From the NCBI GenBank assembly GCA_947561715.1, contig OX387205.1, positions 3,043,001-3,107,000 of the forward strand: a DNA stretch of 64,000 nt, read 5' to 3'. The DNA comes from Ascidia mentula (lineage: Eukaryota; Chordata; Ascidiacea; Phlebobranchia; Ascidiidae). Below, piece by piece: positions 47,460 to 58,130 of the stretch (positions within the stretch are counted from its first letter, which is position 1; every line of letters begins with the position of its first letter). The notes beneath the pieces are model-generated. The model made no database searches. It saw only the letters and a program-made list of their open reading frames with translations, and was not told the origin of the DNA. Both the position numbers and the translations under genes were made by a program.

Positions 47460-48350
47460 TGTTGCGCTTATGAAACAACGCCCATACCTTGGTTCTCAGG
47501 ACGTTGCCGTCACGGTTATCTATTGAACCTGTTCCAGCACGACTGCTGAAACGACTTTACTTTAGTTCAATAAAACTTTAAATACCGACATACAATGGTT
47601 ACGGTCCACAAACATTGGCTTTCATTGGCCCATCGGTGTCACCTGACAAGGAGCAGGAGCTAGTGCTACGATATAAAGAAACAACGTGCGTTGACTAGTG
47701 CGATCGAAACTAACAAAGGATAACCTGGGGACTAGACTACAGCAATTTCCAAGGGCTCATCAAACAAATGATTTCAGCAACCCATCAATCGGTTTCGCGG
47801 ACAATTCACTCGTATATTGTTTGATTTTCACACAAATATTTATCTTAATCCACTACACAGTCACAAACTTCCTTGCTTGGGATCAACTTTCTGTTCAACG
47901 CAGGAAACATCTAAACTGTCCGTATTCCGTTGCTACTACCATTTTTCCAACATAGACCAGTATTTCACAAAAGACGAAATTTTCCGACCACATACTAACT
48001 AAGTTGCCGACAAAATTTCCGCAGCAGACGTAGTAGCAATAATCAGTAGTTATTTTGGCCGAACTATGTATTTTAGCTATTTAAACAACCGTAAAAACAT
48101 TATAAGAGATTCTATGGCGTCAGCAATTTTATTGAAATAGCAAGTAATGTTTGCTCTCGGCTACGCATGTAGCTAAGAGTCAAGTTAAGACAGCACACCA
48201 GAAACAACATCAATATTACGTCACTTAATGAAACTACGCCCCATTGAGAAAACGCTCCTATTCGCTCCTGTACCATTTGTTGTTCTTGCATAAAACCCAC
48301 ATTTAAAGAACTGTAAATAAATCAATAACTTTTACTTACTTTAATAATAG
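47460..48350 (+). repeat. Dispersed repeat R1, left arm (LTR-like start)
   Basis: This block follows the 3' flank of D and recurs at 52,125-52,980 after E, in inverted form at 48,740-49,320, and as a fragment at about 58,140-58,200. The first 135 bp (47460-47594) begin TG, end ACA and contain AATAAA, which resembles a short LTR. Family is not identified. I treat it as fossil mobile DNA. Confidence 0.55.
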
Positions 48351-48384
48351 ATCAATTAAGATCGTCAGTGAGCTGCAGTCTCTT

Positions 48385-48430
48385 GGACGATTATCACCTT
48401 CATTCTCTGTCGTTGCCCAAATGCCTGCAT
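48385..48430 (+). pseudogene. Relic of LRRC8-like 5' end
   Basis: CTCTTGGACGATTATCACCT and the following CTGTCGTTGCCCAAA align, with a 6-base gap, to the start of genes A-E (TGGAAGAAAATCACCTTCAT ... CTGTCGTTGCATAAA). Only about 45 bp survive. Confidence 0.5.
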
Positions 48431-48571
48431 GCATCAACATAAAAAAAAACAGATCTAGATCAAAAATTGTTTATTTGGGAAAATTCAAAGATATGATGGC
48501 TATTTTTTCGTTGCAAAGAAAACATATGTGGTGTAGAAAACGTCTATGTTTCGCTGTTGTTTGCTGTAGGC

Positions 48572-48652
48572 ATTTGGGCAACGCCAGGGGATCAGAATAA
48601 GGGTGAAAATTTGTCCATAGACGTCATCTACTGTTTCATCAAAATTTTAAAG
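48572..48652 (-). pseudogene. Inverted relic of LRRC8-like leader and first codons
   Basis: The reverse complement reads GCACTTTAAAATTTTGATGA, then ATGACGTCTATGGACAAATT and CTGATCCCCTGGCGTTGCCC, matching the leader (GCCTTTGAAATTTCAGCTG), start (ATGTCAATGGATGAAAATCA) and following CTGATCTCCTGTCGTTGCAC of gene E at moderate identity. It is an old fragment carried in the inverted arm of repeat R1. Confidence 0.55.
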
Positions 48653-48739
48653 TGCCCCTGCAGCTCGACTGACGATCTTTATTCATCGATTTGCAAAGCA
48701 AATATATGTTAAATCTGTTGATTTATTTATAGTTCAATA

Positions 48740-49320
48740 TGTTATTTTGTTGCTGTTGTTCCTTGCGGTATGTGTTTTTTTTGGCAAGTACAGCAAATAA
48801 TACAGGAGCGAGTGGGAGCATTTCGTACGTGGTCGGAAAATTTCGTCTTTTTTGAAATACTGGTATATGTTGGTAAAATGGTAGCAGCAACGGAAAACAG
48901 ACAGTTCAGATGTTTCCTGATGTATTTGGACAGAAAGTTGATCCCAAGCAAGCAAGTTTGGGACTGTGTAGTGGATTGAGATAAGTATTTGTGTGAAAAT
49001 CAAACAATATACGAGTGAATTGTCCGCGGAACCAATTTTTTTGTATATCGCAGCACCAGCTTCTTATCCTTCTCAGGATGGGTCAATGACCGACTCGAAA
49101 ATAGCGCCTTTCGTTATTGGTTTAGAGCTACACTTGATATAAACCGCACCAAAGCGGGAGTAAAGAAAATCCCGAGCTGTTCGTGGACCGTGACCATTTT
49201 ATGTCGGTATTTAAAGTTTTATTGAAGTAAAGTCGTTTCAGTAGTCGTGCTGAAACAGGCTCCGTAGTTAACAGTTAGCGCAATGTCCTGAGGACAAATG
49301 TATGGGCGTTGTTTCAAGAA
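48740..49320 (-). repeat. Dispersed repeat R1, inverted arm
   Basis: Reverse complement of the R1 block seen at 47,460-48,050 and 52,125-52,690 (for example GAAACAACGCCCATAC and CAATAAAACTTTAAATACC on the minus strand). Together with the left arm it makes an imperfect inverted repeat spanning most of the D-E interval and ending about 150 bp before gene E. Confidence 0.7.
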
Positions 49321-49470
49321 CATATGTAAGTAGTGAGTTGGCAGTACAGCAAAACCACAACGTGTTGCAATTCCATAACAGAGAACTTAGTTGTTTTGCG
49401 AATATTGCAGATCATATTTGCTGTTTGTCTATGAGCTGTAAGAAAGCCTTTGAAATTTCAGCTGTAAATA

Positions 49471-51741
49471 ATGTCAATGGATGAAAATCACCTTCATGCT
49501 GATCTCCTGTCGTTGCACAAACTTAAACCATGGTGGGAGACTATCCGCACTTACATAATTGCTGCCATGATAACTTCCAGTTTGTTTCTGCTGTACAAGG
49601 CCGATACAGACGCGCTGAGATGTCTTCCACTGAACAGCAGCAAAGTAGAGTCGTTTTCAGAACCACAGATGATGTTTGTAAATGAGGTTTGTAAGGAAAA
49701 TGCAATTTTTTTCCTTCTCAACTTCTGGTGGATCTCGCTACTGGTTTCCGGATTCCTTTATGTGGTGATGAACTTTTGGGAACACATTCCTCATGTGGCT
49801 AACGAAATTTCCGGTTTTCGGAAGTTATTCGATCTGGTTTCTGAATTTGGCGGTTCAACAGATTCTCTCATTAAGATGGCTACCATTGCTGATTCACCCG
49901 ATACGCCTGAAATTGAACGTCAACGTAGAGCAGCTTGTCGGCAAATTGCGTCAGAATTTCGGGCACTGCCGGATAAAAGATCTTCTTGGCCCGCGGAAAT
50001 AAACAAACTTCTTGATGATTTGCAAAATGACGCAATAAAACATTTGTATGCGTTTCCATATTTGGAAATGTCGGGAACTTTTAGAGGACAAGGTGGTGTG
50101 TCTTTTTATCATCGTGAATATTTGTTCAGTACCATTAAACCCGAGGTACTGCTTGGCCAACCGAAGGAAGAATATTTAACATTTCTGGACTTTTGCGAAG
50201 AAGACACGTCACCAGAATTAGAAATCCTGATGACGCAAGTATGTCGTCACAAAACCGAAGCCCACATAAAAATAAGGCAAACCAGCGAGTGGCCGACAAG
50301 CTTGATTTTGCGTAACATTGCCAAGGAATCAACGTCTTGGTGTAGTGAAAAACACATTGATCGCTCTAAAGATAAAAGCAATGAGTATTTCGACGAAAGA
50401 ATCGAATCCTTGCGTCAGTTATTAGCTCTTCGCCAAATCGAGAGTGTCCGAAAATTGAAAGAGGAATTATTTGGGATTTTAAGTGGTAATGTTCGTCACA
50501 TCCTGGAAAAAATCCAAGCCGATGCCATTTGTCTGTTGAAGATTCTACGCAGTAAAGACGAGGGTAAAAGCTTGGAAAATATAAGGCACCTGTTTCCTAC
50601 AAATCAAAGTGAAAATGAAGAATACATCAGTGAAAATGAAACCTTTAAATCTCACAGGAAGTTTCGTTGCCAGGCAGCAGTCGAAAAGTGTGACAACATG
50701 CTTTTAAGTCTGGCATCAAAGAGACATAATTTTATACCACTGAGCGAAAACCATAACGTCTACAAGCAAGCGATATCGGAAGTAATGTTGAAGATAGATG
50801 ACCAACGATTTCTTCTGCTTCTGGAAACTGTGCGTGAACACACGCCCGAAGATCAGCTTAAAATGATTGCCGAACAATACAACAGTCTAGAAAATAATGT
50901 TGAACAGGTGGAAGAAAGCTTGATAGACAATGTTCGAATGGTGGAAGGATACAAACAACTTCTCGCTTTGCGAGTGATTGTTACAGTGTCTGAGCTGGTC
51001 ACTAATTTAAAACAACTTCGAAGTAGAAGTAAAAACACAACTGCTGCCAAATCTAACAACAGAAACTTCAATGTCGGAACCGTATATTTTGTGAGAAACC
51101 TTGCATCTGTTGTAGTTGCAGTAGCAGTTATTTTGTTGTATACGTTCTGCATGTTTGTTGGAATTTCAGATGCAATGTTTGTTTGCAACGACACTTACAA
51201 ATGCATTTACCACTCGTTTAGAACACCCCAGCTTATTGCCTACGCACAGAGCATTTTGCTTGGCATCCAGTGCTTATTCTTTGTCGCCCTCATGTGGAAG
51301 TTTTGTCCGCAAATGAATGACACTTTCAGCGGTACGAATTTTCTTCTTCAGCTTTGCGAAAATAGCGGGGAAAGAAGAAACGTGCAAGTTTTCAAAAACT
51401 TACGAAAGGGAATTGAAGCCAATAAACATGAATTCATCTACGGACTCCGTAAAAATCTGATTCCAGCAGCTTCTTTCGGCGACGTCGGATTCTTTCTGTT
51501 TTACTTGGAGATGACTGACGATGACGTATCAGATTTTTTGAAAAGCAACTTTGTGAGAAATAACAAGGATCCGGTCGTTGCTAAAACCCTAAGCACTCTT
51601 GAAAGGTTTAGAATTCAAACATCGAACGAAGACATCAATGAATGTGGTTCCAAGAAAGATGCGAAGAGAAAGGAGAAGAATTCTGCTTATTATTTGTCTA
51701 CTGAAGTTGATTCGGAAACCGACCACATACATCTGTTATAA
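49471..51741 (+). CDS. LRRC8/pannexin-like channel protein, gene E (756 aa)
   Basis: Intact paralogue starting MSMDENHLHADL, one residue shorter than A-C. Specific features are a changed segment in the early loop (FRALPDKRSSWPAEINKL), SFYHREYLFSTIKPEVLL, the C-like middle (ISENETFKSHRKFRCQA) and the D-like TM3 region (RNLASVVVAVAVILLYT, VCNDTYKC). The N-terminal cytosolic helix, both cysteine pairs and the C-terminus are kept. Only about 30 bp of the normal leader (GAGCTGTAAGAAAGCCTTTG) precede the ATG. Beyond it lies unrelated sequence leading into inverted repeat R1, so expression control must differ from A-D. Confidence 0.8.
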   Translation: MSMDENHLHADLLSLHKLKPWWETIRTYIIAAMITSSLFLLYKADTDALRCLPLNSSKVESFSEPQMMFVNEVCKENAIFFLLNFWWISLLVSGFLYVVMNFWEHIPHVANEISGFRKLFDLVSEFGGSTDSLIKMATIADSPDTPEIERQRRAACRQIASEFRALPDKRSSWPAEINKLLDDLQNDAIKHLYAFPYLEMSGTFRGQGGVSFYHREYLFSTIKPEVLLGQPKEEYLTFLDFCEEDTSPELEILMTQVCRHKTEAHIKIRQTSEWPTSLILRNIAKESTSWCSEKHIDRSKDKSNEYFDERIESLRQLLALRQIESVRKLKEELFGILSGNVRHILEKIQADAICLLKILRSKDEGKSLENIRHLFPTNQSENEEYISENETFKSHRKFRCQAAVEKCDNMLLSLASKRHNFIPLSENHNVYKQAISEVMLKIDDQRFLLLLETVREHTPEDQLKMIAEQYNSLENNVEQVEESLIDNVRMVEGYKQLLALRVIVTVSELVTNLKQLRSRSKNTTAAKSNNRNFNVGTVYFVRNLASVVVAVAVILLYTFCMFVGISDAMFVCNDTYKCIYHSFRTPQLIAYAQSILLGIQCLFFVALMWKFCPQMNDTFSGTNFLLQLCENSGERRNVQVFKNLRKGIEANKHEFIYGLRKNLIPAASFGDVGFFLFYLEMTDDDVSDFLKSNFVRNNKDPVVAKTLSTLERFRIQTSNEDINECGSKKDAKRKEKNSAYYLSTEVDSETDHIHLL

Positions 51742-52124
51742 CTGTTTGCTGGGTTATGTGGTCTAGTGACATGTCATGAATCCATATTTCCAGGTTTTGT
51801 AACTGTTATAACGCTGTATGTTGTTCCTCATATTATAACGTTAAATTTTCATCTAATGAATGTAGTTTGGTATCCAATGGTTTGAATGAAATGTAGTTTT
51901 GTCTCATGTTGACTGTGTAGCGGACGTAATTGTTGTTAGCGCCATTTCGTGTGGATATCGTTGTACGACCATGAGCTGTGCTCTGCAATGGTATTTGGAC
52001 ACCAGCTCGCACTAACGTGTATGTTAACAAGTAATAGCGGAGCAAATATTTCCTGTACAAAGTAATCGCTTACATTCTATATTCCACGCTTTCCTCGTAT
52101 TACTTCGCTATGTATATATCATAT
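51742..52124 (+). repeat. Shared 3' flank of gene E
   Basis: About 350 bp match the proximal downstream module of A-D, closest to D, and probably include the 3' UTR. The long distal part of the module found in A-C is absent here and after D. Confidence 0.6.
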
Positions 52125-52980
52125 ATATGTTGCGCTTCTTGGAACAACGCCTATATATTGGTTCTCAAGACGTTGCGCTAGTGGTCAACTACGGAACCTG
52201 TTCCGGCACGACTGCTGAAACAACTTTACTTTCCTTCAATAAAACTTTAAATACCGACACACAATGGTTTCGATCCACAAACATTGGCTTTCATTGGCCC
52301 ATAGGTGTCACCTGACCAGGAGCAGGAGCTAGTGCTACGATATAAAGAAAGAACGTGCGTTGACTAGTGCGTTCGAAACTAACAAAGGAAAACCTAGGGA
52401 CTAGACCACAGCGATTTCCGAGGGCTCATCAAACAAATGATTTCAGCAACCCATCTATTAGTTCCGCGGACAATTCACTCGTATATTGTTTGATTTTCAC
52501 ACAAATATTTATCTCAATCCACTACACAGTCACAAACTTGCTTGCTTAGGATCAACTTTTTGTCCAAATACATCAGGAAACATCTAAACTGTCTGTTTTC
52601 CGTTGCTGTTACCATTTTACCAACAAGATGAAATTTTCCGACCACAAACTAACTAAGTTGCCGATAATATTTCCGCAGCAGTTGTAGTGACAATAATCAG
52701 TGGTTAATTAGGCCGAACTCTGTATTGTAGGCAATTGAGCAACCGTAAAAGCATTGTTTGAGATTCCCTAACGTCAGCAATCATAGTGAAACAGCAAGTA
52801 ATGTTTGCTCTCGACTACGCATGTAGCTAAGAGTCAAGTTAAGGCACATCAAAATCAACGCCAATTATACGTCACTTAAGAAAACGCTCCTATTTGCTCC
52901 TGTACCATTTGTTGTTTTTGCATAAAACCCACATTTAAAGAACTGTAAATAAATCAGTAACTTTTACTTACTTTAATAAT
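52125..52980 (+). repeat. Dispersed repeat R1, third copy
   Basis: Direct copy of the D-flanking R1 block. D and E therefore share the same downstream structure (proximal 3' flank, R1, gene relic), showing that one of these units was copied from the other. Confidence 0.7.
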
Positions 52981-53015
52981 AGATCAATTAAGATCGTCAG
53001 TGAGCTGCAGTCTCT

Positions 53016-53056
53016 TGGACGATTATCACCTTCATTCTATGTCGTTGCCCAAATGC
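53016..53056 (+). pseudogene. Relic of LRRC8-like 5' end after unit E
   Basis: Same 40-bp remnant as at 48,385-48,430 (TTGGACGATTATCACCTTCA), at the matching place in the E unit. It confirms that the relic existed before the D/E duplication. The following 53,060-53,450 shows nothing recognisable. Confidence 0.5.
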
Positions 53057-53454
53057 CTGCAGCAAACAACAGCGAAACATAATCGTTCACTGCATCATAG
53101 ATGTATTTAACAACTAAAAATGGCATTTATAGCTTTAAGTTAAATTTTCCCCAATAAACAACTTTTAATCTGGATTAGTCTTCTCAAAGTGTGCCAAACT
53201 AAGAGAATTTCATAAGACATAAGACTGATACTGCACATATAATAATTTGAATATCTACATCTGTTCAAAGTGAAAGTTGCTTTTTTGGATGTTTTCGTGT
53301 TGTGTGATTATACGATTTTAAGTACTTACGATGTAGTAGTATTTAAGCTAATGATTTGTGTTTCAACTTTGTGTTTCTGTCATCTTATTGTAAAGGTTTA
53401 AGCTACATAAAGCACGTTTAAATTTCCTGTTGTCATATATGTTGCTGTTACTTT

Positions 53455-53570
53455 CCTGTCGAACATTTTTAAAGAGAACCCGTTGATGTATATAGTATAA
53501 CACATATTCACCTCATTGATAGTTATCAGCATGGTTGCTGTATTTCGCGAATCCTTAAATAAATTCTCAA
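53455..53570 (-). pseudogene. DLST internal exon fragment
   Basis: On the minus strand the sequence encodes FKDSRNTATMLITINEVNM, clearly related to [19 protein letters not shown] in DLST exon 1 (plus-strand 17,270-17,345). DNA identity is high over about 60 bp and weaker over a further 50. There is no lipoyl domain or active site nearby, so it is a decayed fragment. Its nature (retrocopy or exon shuffled by duplication) cannot be decided from this piece. Confidence 0.75.
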
Positions 53571-53944
53571 AAATGTTGTTGGGCCCCACATAATCGTGGA
53601 TAGTAGGACATTTAAAGAGCAATTGTGAACGGATTTTCCGTCATTTCAGGTTTTTAATTGCCTTGACGTCTCGTTCAATTTGGACATGGCGCAATCGAAA
53701 CGAAATCAGAACATTAACTAACAAATGCAGTAAATGTACAGGAGTCGGAAGACTTAACGAGTTAAAGAACATAGCGGTAGATAATAACAATTTCAACGAA
53801 AAGGCGCTGATTGTATCAAATCCAAATCGATTTAATAATGACAATAAGTAAATGACAAGAAATTTAAATTTAAAAGTTTTCTACTCAATAACAACTACTA
53901 AAGTACATTGCTTAGCACACAAAGGAACCAGTACCGATACAAAT

Positions 53945-56011
53945 CTACGAACTTTCTCCATTGAATGTTTCATTTACGTGACCATTATTGTTTTCCAGTT
54001 TCTTTGTCCCAAAATCTATCATTGCAAAGTTTTTGTCCTGGTTCGCATCTGGTTTGTTTTTGTCATTCAGATTTTTACTTTTAAGTTTAAACGAATTCAG
54101 CATGGCAACTTTCCTAGAAACGTTTTCGTCAACGTTTGTTTGAACGAAATTACTGTTCATAAAGTCCTCAATGGTGTCACCAGTTAGCTCTAAGTAGAAA
54201 AGAAAAAATCCAATATTGTCAGAGTATAAGGCTGGAATTAAATTCTTTCGCAATCGGTAGGCAATCTCTTCTTGATTTTCCTTAATTTCCTGGCGAAGCT
54301 CTTTGAATATTTTGACATATTTTGTTTCTCCGCTGTGCTTGCTCAAAGACAAAAGAAAATCTGTGTTGCTTCTCACTTCCGTTGTCCAGGGCCTGAATTG
54401 AAACATTAGGCTCATAAAGATAAGAGACATTATGAACAGGACAATGCTTTGGATGTAGGCGATGACTTGTGGAGCATGAAAGGAATGATATATACACTGA
54501 TATGTCTTATCACATAAAAAAACTTCTTTTTGGTGGTGCAAAATGAGCACCTAACAGGTAAACTAGAATCACAATCAAAGAAAAGGTTAGAGAAATCGCA
54601 TTTCTAATGAAATAAACCGTTCCAATGTGATTGCGGGATTTGCAGGAATTTTGATTAAATGCCTTCGGCTTGTTCGAATAGTTCAATTTACGTCCAAGCT
54701 TCGAAATATCGACAATTTGCCGTAAAGCTACAAGATGTTTGCATCCTTCTACTAATCGCATATTTTTCGGAAGATTTTTTTTATTTAAACTATTTTCTGG
54801 AAACTGTCTAAGCTGCTCTGTAGGTGACTTTTTTCGAATTGTTTCCAAAATGCGCAGATCTTCTGCTTTAAGAATGAATGGTTTAGACATCACTTCATTG
54901 AAATTGCATTTTTCGCCAGTATCCTGTTGGTGGGATAAAAAGTCTCTTGTTCTTTTCAACCGTTCATATGGACTTTCGTGATCTTCTTGAGGCAGCAGTT
55001 TTATTAAGGCCTCGGCATCATTTTTTATCTCAAACAAGGCTTTTTTCGTACGGGAACCATTCAAACAAGAAAACCTTTCCCTTAACTTGCGAATGTTTTC
55101 AATTTGACGAAGAGCCAGTAAGTGGCCTAAGGCCTCTATCCTCACATCACAATCTGAGTTTTCTAATTCTTTTTCAGATTTCATTTGGGTTTCCCCGAGC
55201 CACGAAGAACATTTGTGGTAGATAGTGCGTAACATCAAATGAGGAGGTTTATCAATTAATTCCCTTATATTAGTGTGGGCTCTGGTTTCATAATAACACA
55301 CTTGCTTCATCAAAGACATTAACTTTGGAGATACATCCACTTCGCATGGGTCCAGTAACTTTAGGCGTTCATCAGTTGGCTTCGGAAGTTTTTCCAAATC
55401 AATGCACTTTTTTGAAAATAATCCCCAAGGTGTTGGCATCACGCTGAAATCCAAATGTCGTACCGCATCAGTTAGAAAATCGTCAAACGTTTCTATTTCG
55501 CTGTGGCTAATTTCCCTTTTCTCGTAAAATGCCATCGCAATCTGCCGACAAACAGTAAGTTGCCTGCGTTCAAATTTGGACGATTCTGGCGACCCAGCAG
55601 TGGTTACTAATCTGATAAGAGAATCAGCTGACCCACCGAATTCGGAAACCAAGTCAAACACTTTACGAAATGACTTTCAGTTGCTACGGATGGAATGTGT
55701 TCCCAAAAGTTGGCAAGTGCATACAACACGCCAGTGGCCAGTAATGATATCCACCAAAAGTTAACAAGAACATAATCTGCATCTGGAATGCACATTTTGT
55801 TGATGAAACTCATCTTAGGTCTTGTAAAAGTTTCTGTGTTACTACTGTTCAGAGGAAAGCAGCTCAATGCGTTGTTGTCGGATTTGTAAACCAAGTAAAA
55901 ACTAGATGAAACCATAATCACTGTCATATACGTGCGTAACGATTCCCACCATGGTTTTACTTTGTGTATCGTGAGGAGATCAGCTTGAAGCACATTCCCA
56001 TTAAAAGACAT
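53945..56011 (-). pseudogene. Divergent LRRC8-like channel gene F, two frameshifts
   Basis: Starts MSFNGNVLQADLLTIHKVKP and keeps KPWWESLRTY, ECL1 cysteines (LSCFPLNSS, INKMCIPDAD), TM2 ending NFWEHIP, the two cytosolic helix motifs (RIEALGHLLALRQIENIRK and MRLVEGCKHLVALRQI), TM3, and ECL2 (CDKTYQCIYHSF). Three open segments (56011-55607, 55661-54510, 54550-53945) in different frames show one frameshift just after TM2, near 55,670, and one just after TM3, near 54,535. Otherwise the copy is complete. It is about as long as the G copy and clearly a separate subfamily from A-E, with a shorter loop and C-terminus (end VNETFNGESS). Likely a recent pseudogene. Confidence 0.8.
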
Positions 56012-56530
56012 GATTCAGACCAGTATTATGGAGTGTCACGATCACTAAATTCAATTCTGTACTAAACAAATGGAATACTTACAAATTGTTAAAGCGTTCA
56101 AGTAAATATTAGCTGAATATTGTCAGTAACCTGTCATTTTTGACAATATTTTTATAATGACCTAAATCCTGTTACTTCCTGCAAATGATTTAATTCTACA
56201 CACCTTTCACATTGTTGGTGACGGAAAGGTAAAACTGTTGTAGCCAAATGTATGGAGCTTAGCAATCGAAACACCCATTCGTGTCCAATGAAAAACCGTC
56301 TGGCCCAATAGGTCGCCAATGATGTAGAACCCTAACAAACGTGAGATCACGTTTGATTTGTTTTGAATCAACCTATTATATCGTTTTGCTTGCTCACTGA
56401 GTTTAAAAGTAATACTTCTCTTGGTTAAGGTGTTCTGTTCCCGAGAATTTGTACGAGCTTGCATGACAAAAAATTCATCAAAATGCCAACTTTGTAAAAG
56501 GTTGAATGTTGCGTAAACAACAAGTCAATA
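56012..56530. other. Upstream of F, start of the inverted-duplication spacer
   Basis: The first 150 bp upstream of F resemble the stretch just upstream of G in inverse orientation (for example CTTTTAATGGGA around the ATG and scattered matches before it). Further left the similarity is lost. No gene is seen. Confidence 0.35.
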
Positions 56531-56786
56531 AGCCCGTTTTCTTGAACAATTGAATCGAATGCACTACGCGCAATCGCTCCACCCGTTTTTTGCGCCAAGA
56601 GGAGCGACGGAGCGCTGAATTGCTCTCGCGCTTAATTGGTTCGAAGGAGGTGTAATGAATCCGTTTCGCTTTCATTACCAAACCTCACACGTACACGCGT
56701 GCGAACTATGGATTTGATTGGGATGTTTTAATTCATCTCTTTTCCTGCCAATCCAATTCGATTCCGGCCGCACGTGTAAACGGGCT
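56531..56786. mobile_element. TA-type MITE (256 bp)
   Basis: Begins AGCCCGTTTTC and ends GTAAACGGGCT, with a second inverted match (GAATCGAAT) about 20 bases in. TA dinucleotides flank both ends (56529-56530, 56787-56788). No coding content. Fits a Tc1/mariner-like non-autonomous element. Confidence 0.7.
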
Positions 56787-57960
56787 TACACTGAAACGTT
56801 ATTTTGAAAAACATGTCTCGCGCTGCAATAGCTATTCTCATTCGACCTGGAACGCTTCACGCTTGGTTAACCGCAGTGGCGCACAGTTTTCGCCACCCGC
56901 ATTCACGAACACTGTTCGTAACTAACTCTTCTTAGGTAAATGTTTTCTTTCCATACTTCCTATTCTTTCTGTTGACCTTGTTCGCTGTCATAAGAAGCAA
57001 AACTAATCATAAAGTCACAAGCTTCCCAGCCATATCCTTTTTTCGGACATATTTCCTTCTGTGCTCAGACAAGCATTAATTTGTACACAGTTACGTCATA
57101 AACTTACACTATAGTTTATTTATGCCGTAGTAGAACGGTTCCTCCGAATTATCTTCGTTACGCATGACTTTCAGGGGATCAGTGGGAATTTTTGGAACTA
57201 GCAAATAAATTTGAATTACTGTATTTGTTTGAATTACTACGGATACGAAGTTTGCTGCACCTGAAGAAGCGAGATCAATCTCGGGAAAGCTCGTGCGAAT
57301 AAAGTTGTTTAACAGTCAGTCTCTTATAAAAGCAGTGCACAAGCAAGCATATAGTCATAGATCAGAGACAGACACGACAAACTGAAGAAATTGAATTACG
57401 GATACGAAGGAAAAATTAATAGTCATTCTGTTCCGTAAAAAATCAAAATTTAATCCCATAAACCTGTAGAACTAAACATATAGCATTAATTGTTTTGGCT
57501 AACATCTGTGCTGGAACTTCCCCAATGATGACGTAAAGGGGGATTCCACGCTTTTGCGTAGAACGGATAGTCCCATGTGACTTCAATCGCAAATGTATTT
57601 TGTTTCAATTGAAATGTGAGTAAATGATTTTGGTACCAAAAAATTGTCAGGACCTGATGTACAACTACGGTGACTTCACAATAGGAAATCAAATTAGCAA
57701 TGCCAAGATTTTCTTTGACGTTTTTCCGACGACAATTCTTAGGCTGGGTGAAGAACATCACAATAACTTTATGAAATGAAAAACCGTATTATATAAAAAC
57801 ATCTTCACTGTATCGTTAGTTCAGAAACAAAGAGGAAAGGAAAACGGAACAACATTGGCCAACAATACAAGCTATTTTTACAACCTTCTGGCAACAAAAG
57901 TTGCGTCACACCACAATTGACACCACTTCACTGTGAAGTTTTGTCAAAGGCCGCAGTTGG
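56787..57960. other. Spacer without recognised genes
   Basis: AT-rich sequence with a 91-codon open frame on the minus strand (57,486-57,761) that I do not recognise and that has no neighbouring support. No repeat from the array is present. Confidence 0.3.
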
Positions 57961-58130
57961 GTCCGTTGGTGTTATTAGAGCAAGCGCTCAAGAATATATG
58001 GGCATATTTGCAGATAAATTGTAGATTTTAGACGATTTTTGGTGGATGTTGACAATTTCCACTGTTTGGCATGATAGTTTGGATACGAGGTTCGTTGGTG
58101 TTATTAGAGCAAGCGCTCACGGATATATGG
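57961..58130 (+). repeat. Pair of 40-bp direct repeats
   Basis: CGTTGGTGTTATTAGAGCAA plus the following GCGCTCA and GATATATGG-like tail occurs at 57964-58001 and again at 58092-58130, 128 bp apart. Only two copies are seen, so it is a local duplication rather than an array. Immediately after it (58,140-58,200) lies a fragment of R1. Confidence 0.75.

Noticed and set aside
57486-57761. 91-codon minus-strand frame between F and G
   Set aside because: No family resemblance and no conserved neighbour. Reported only as unassigned spacer.
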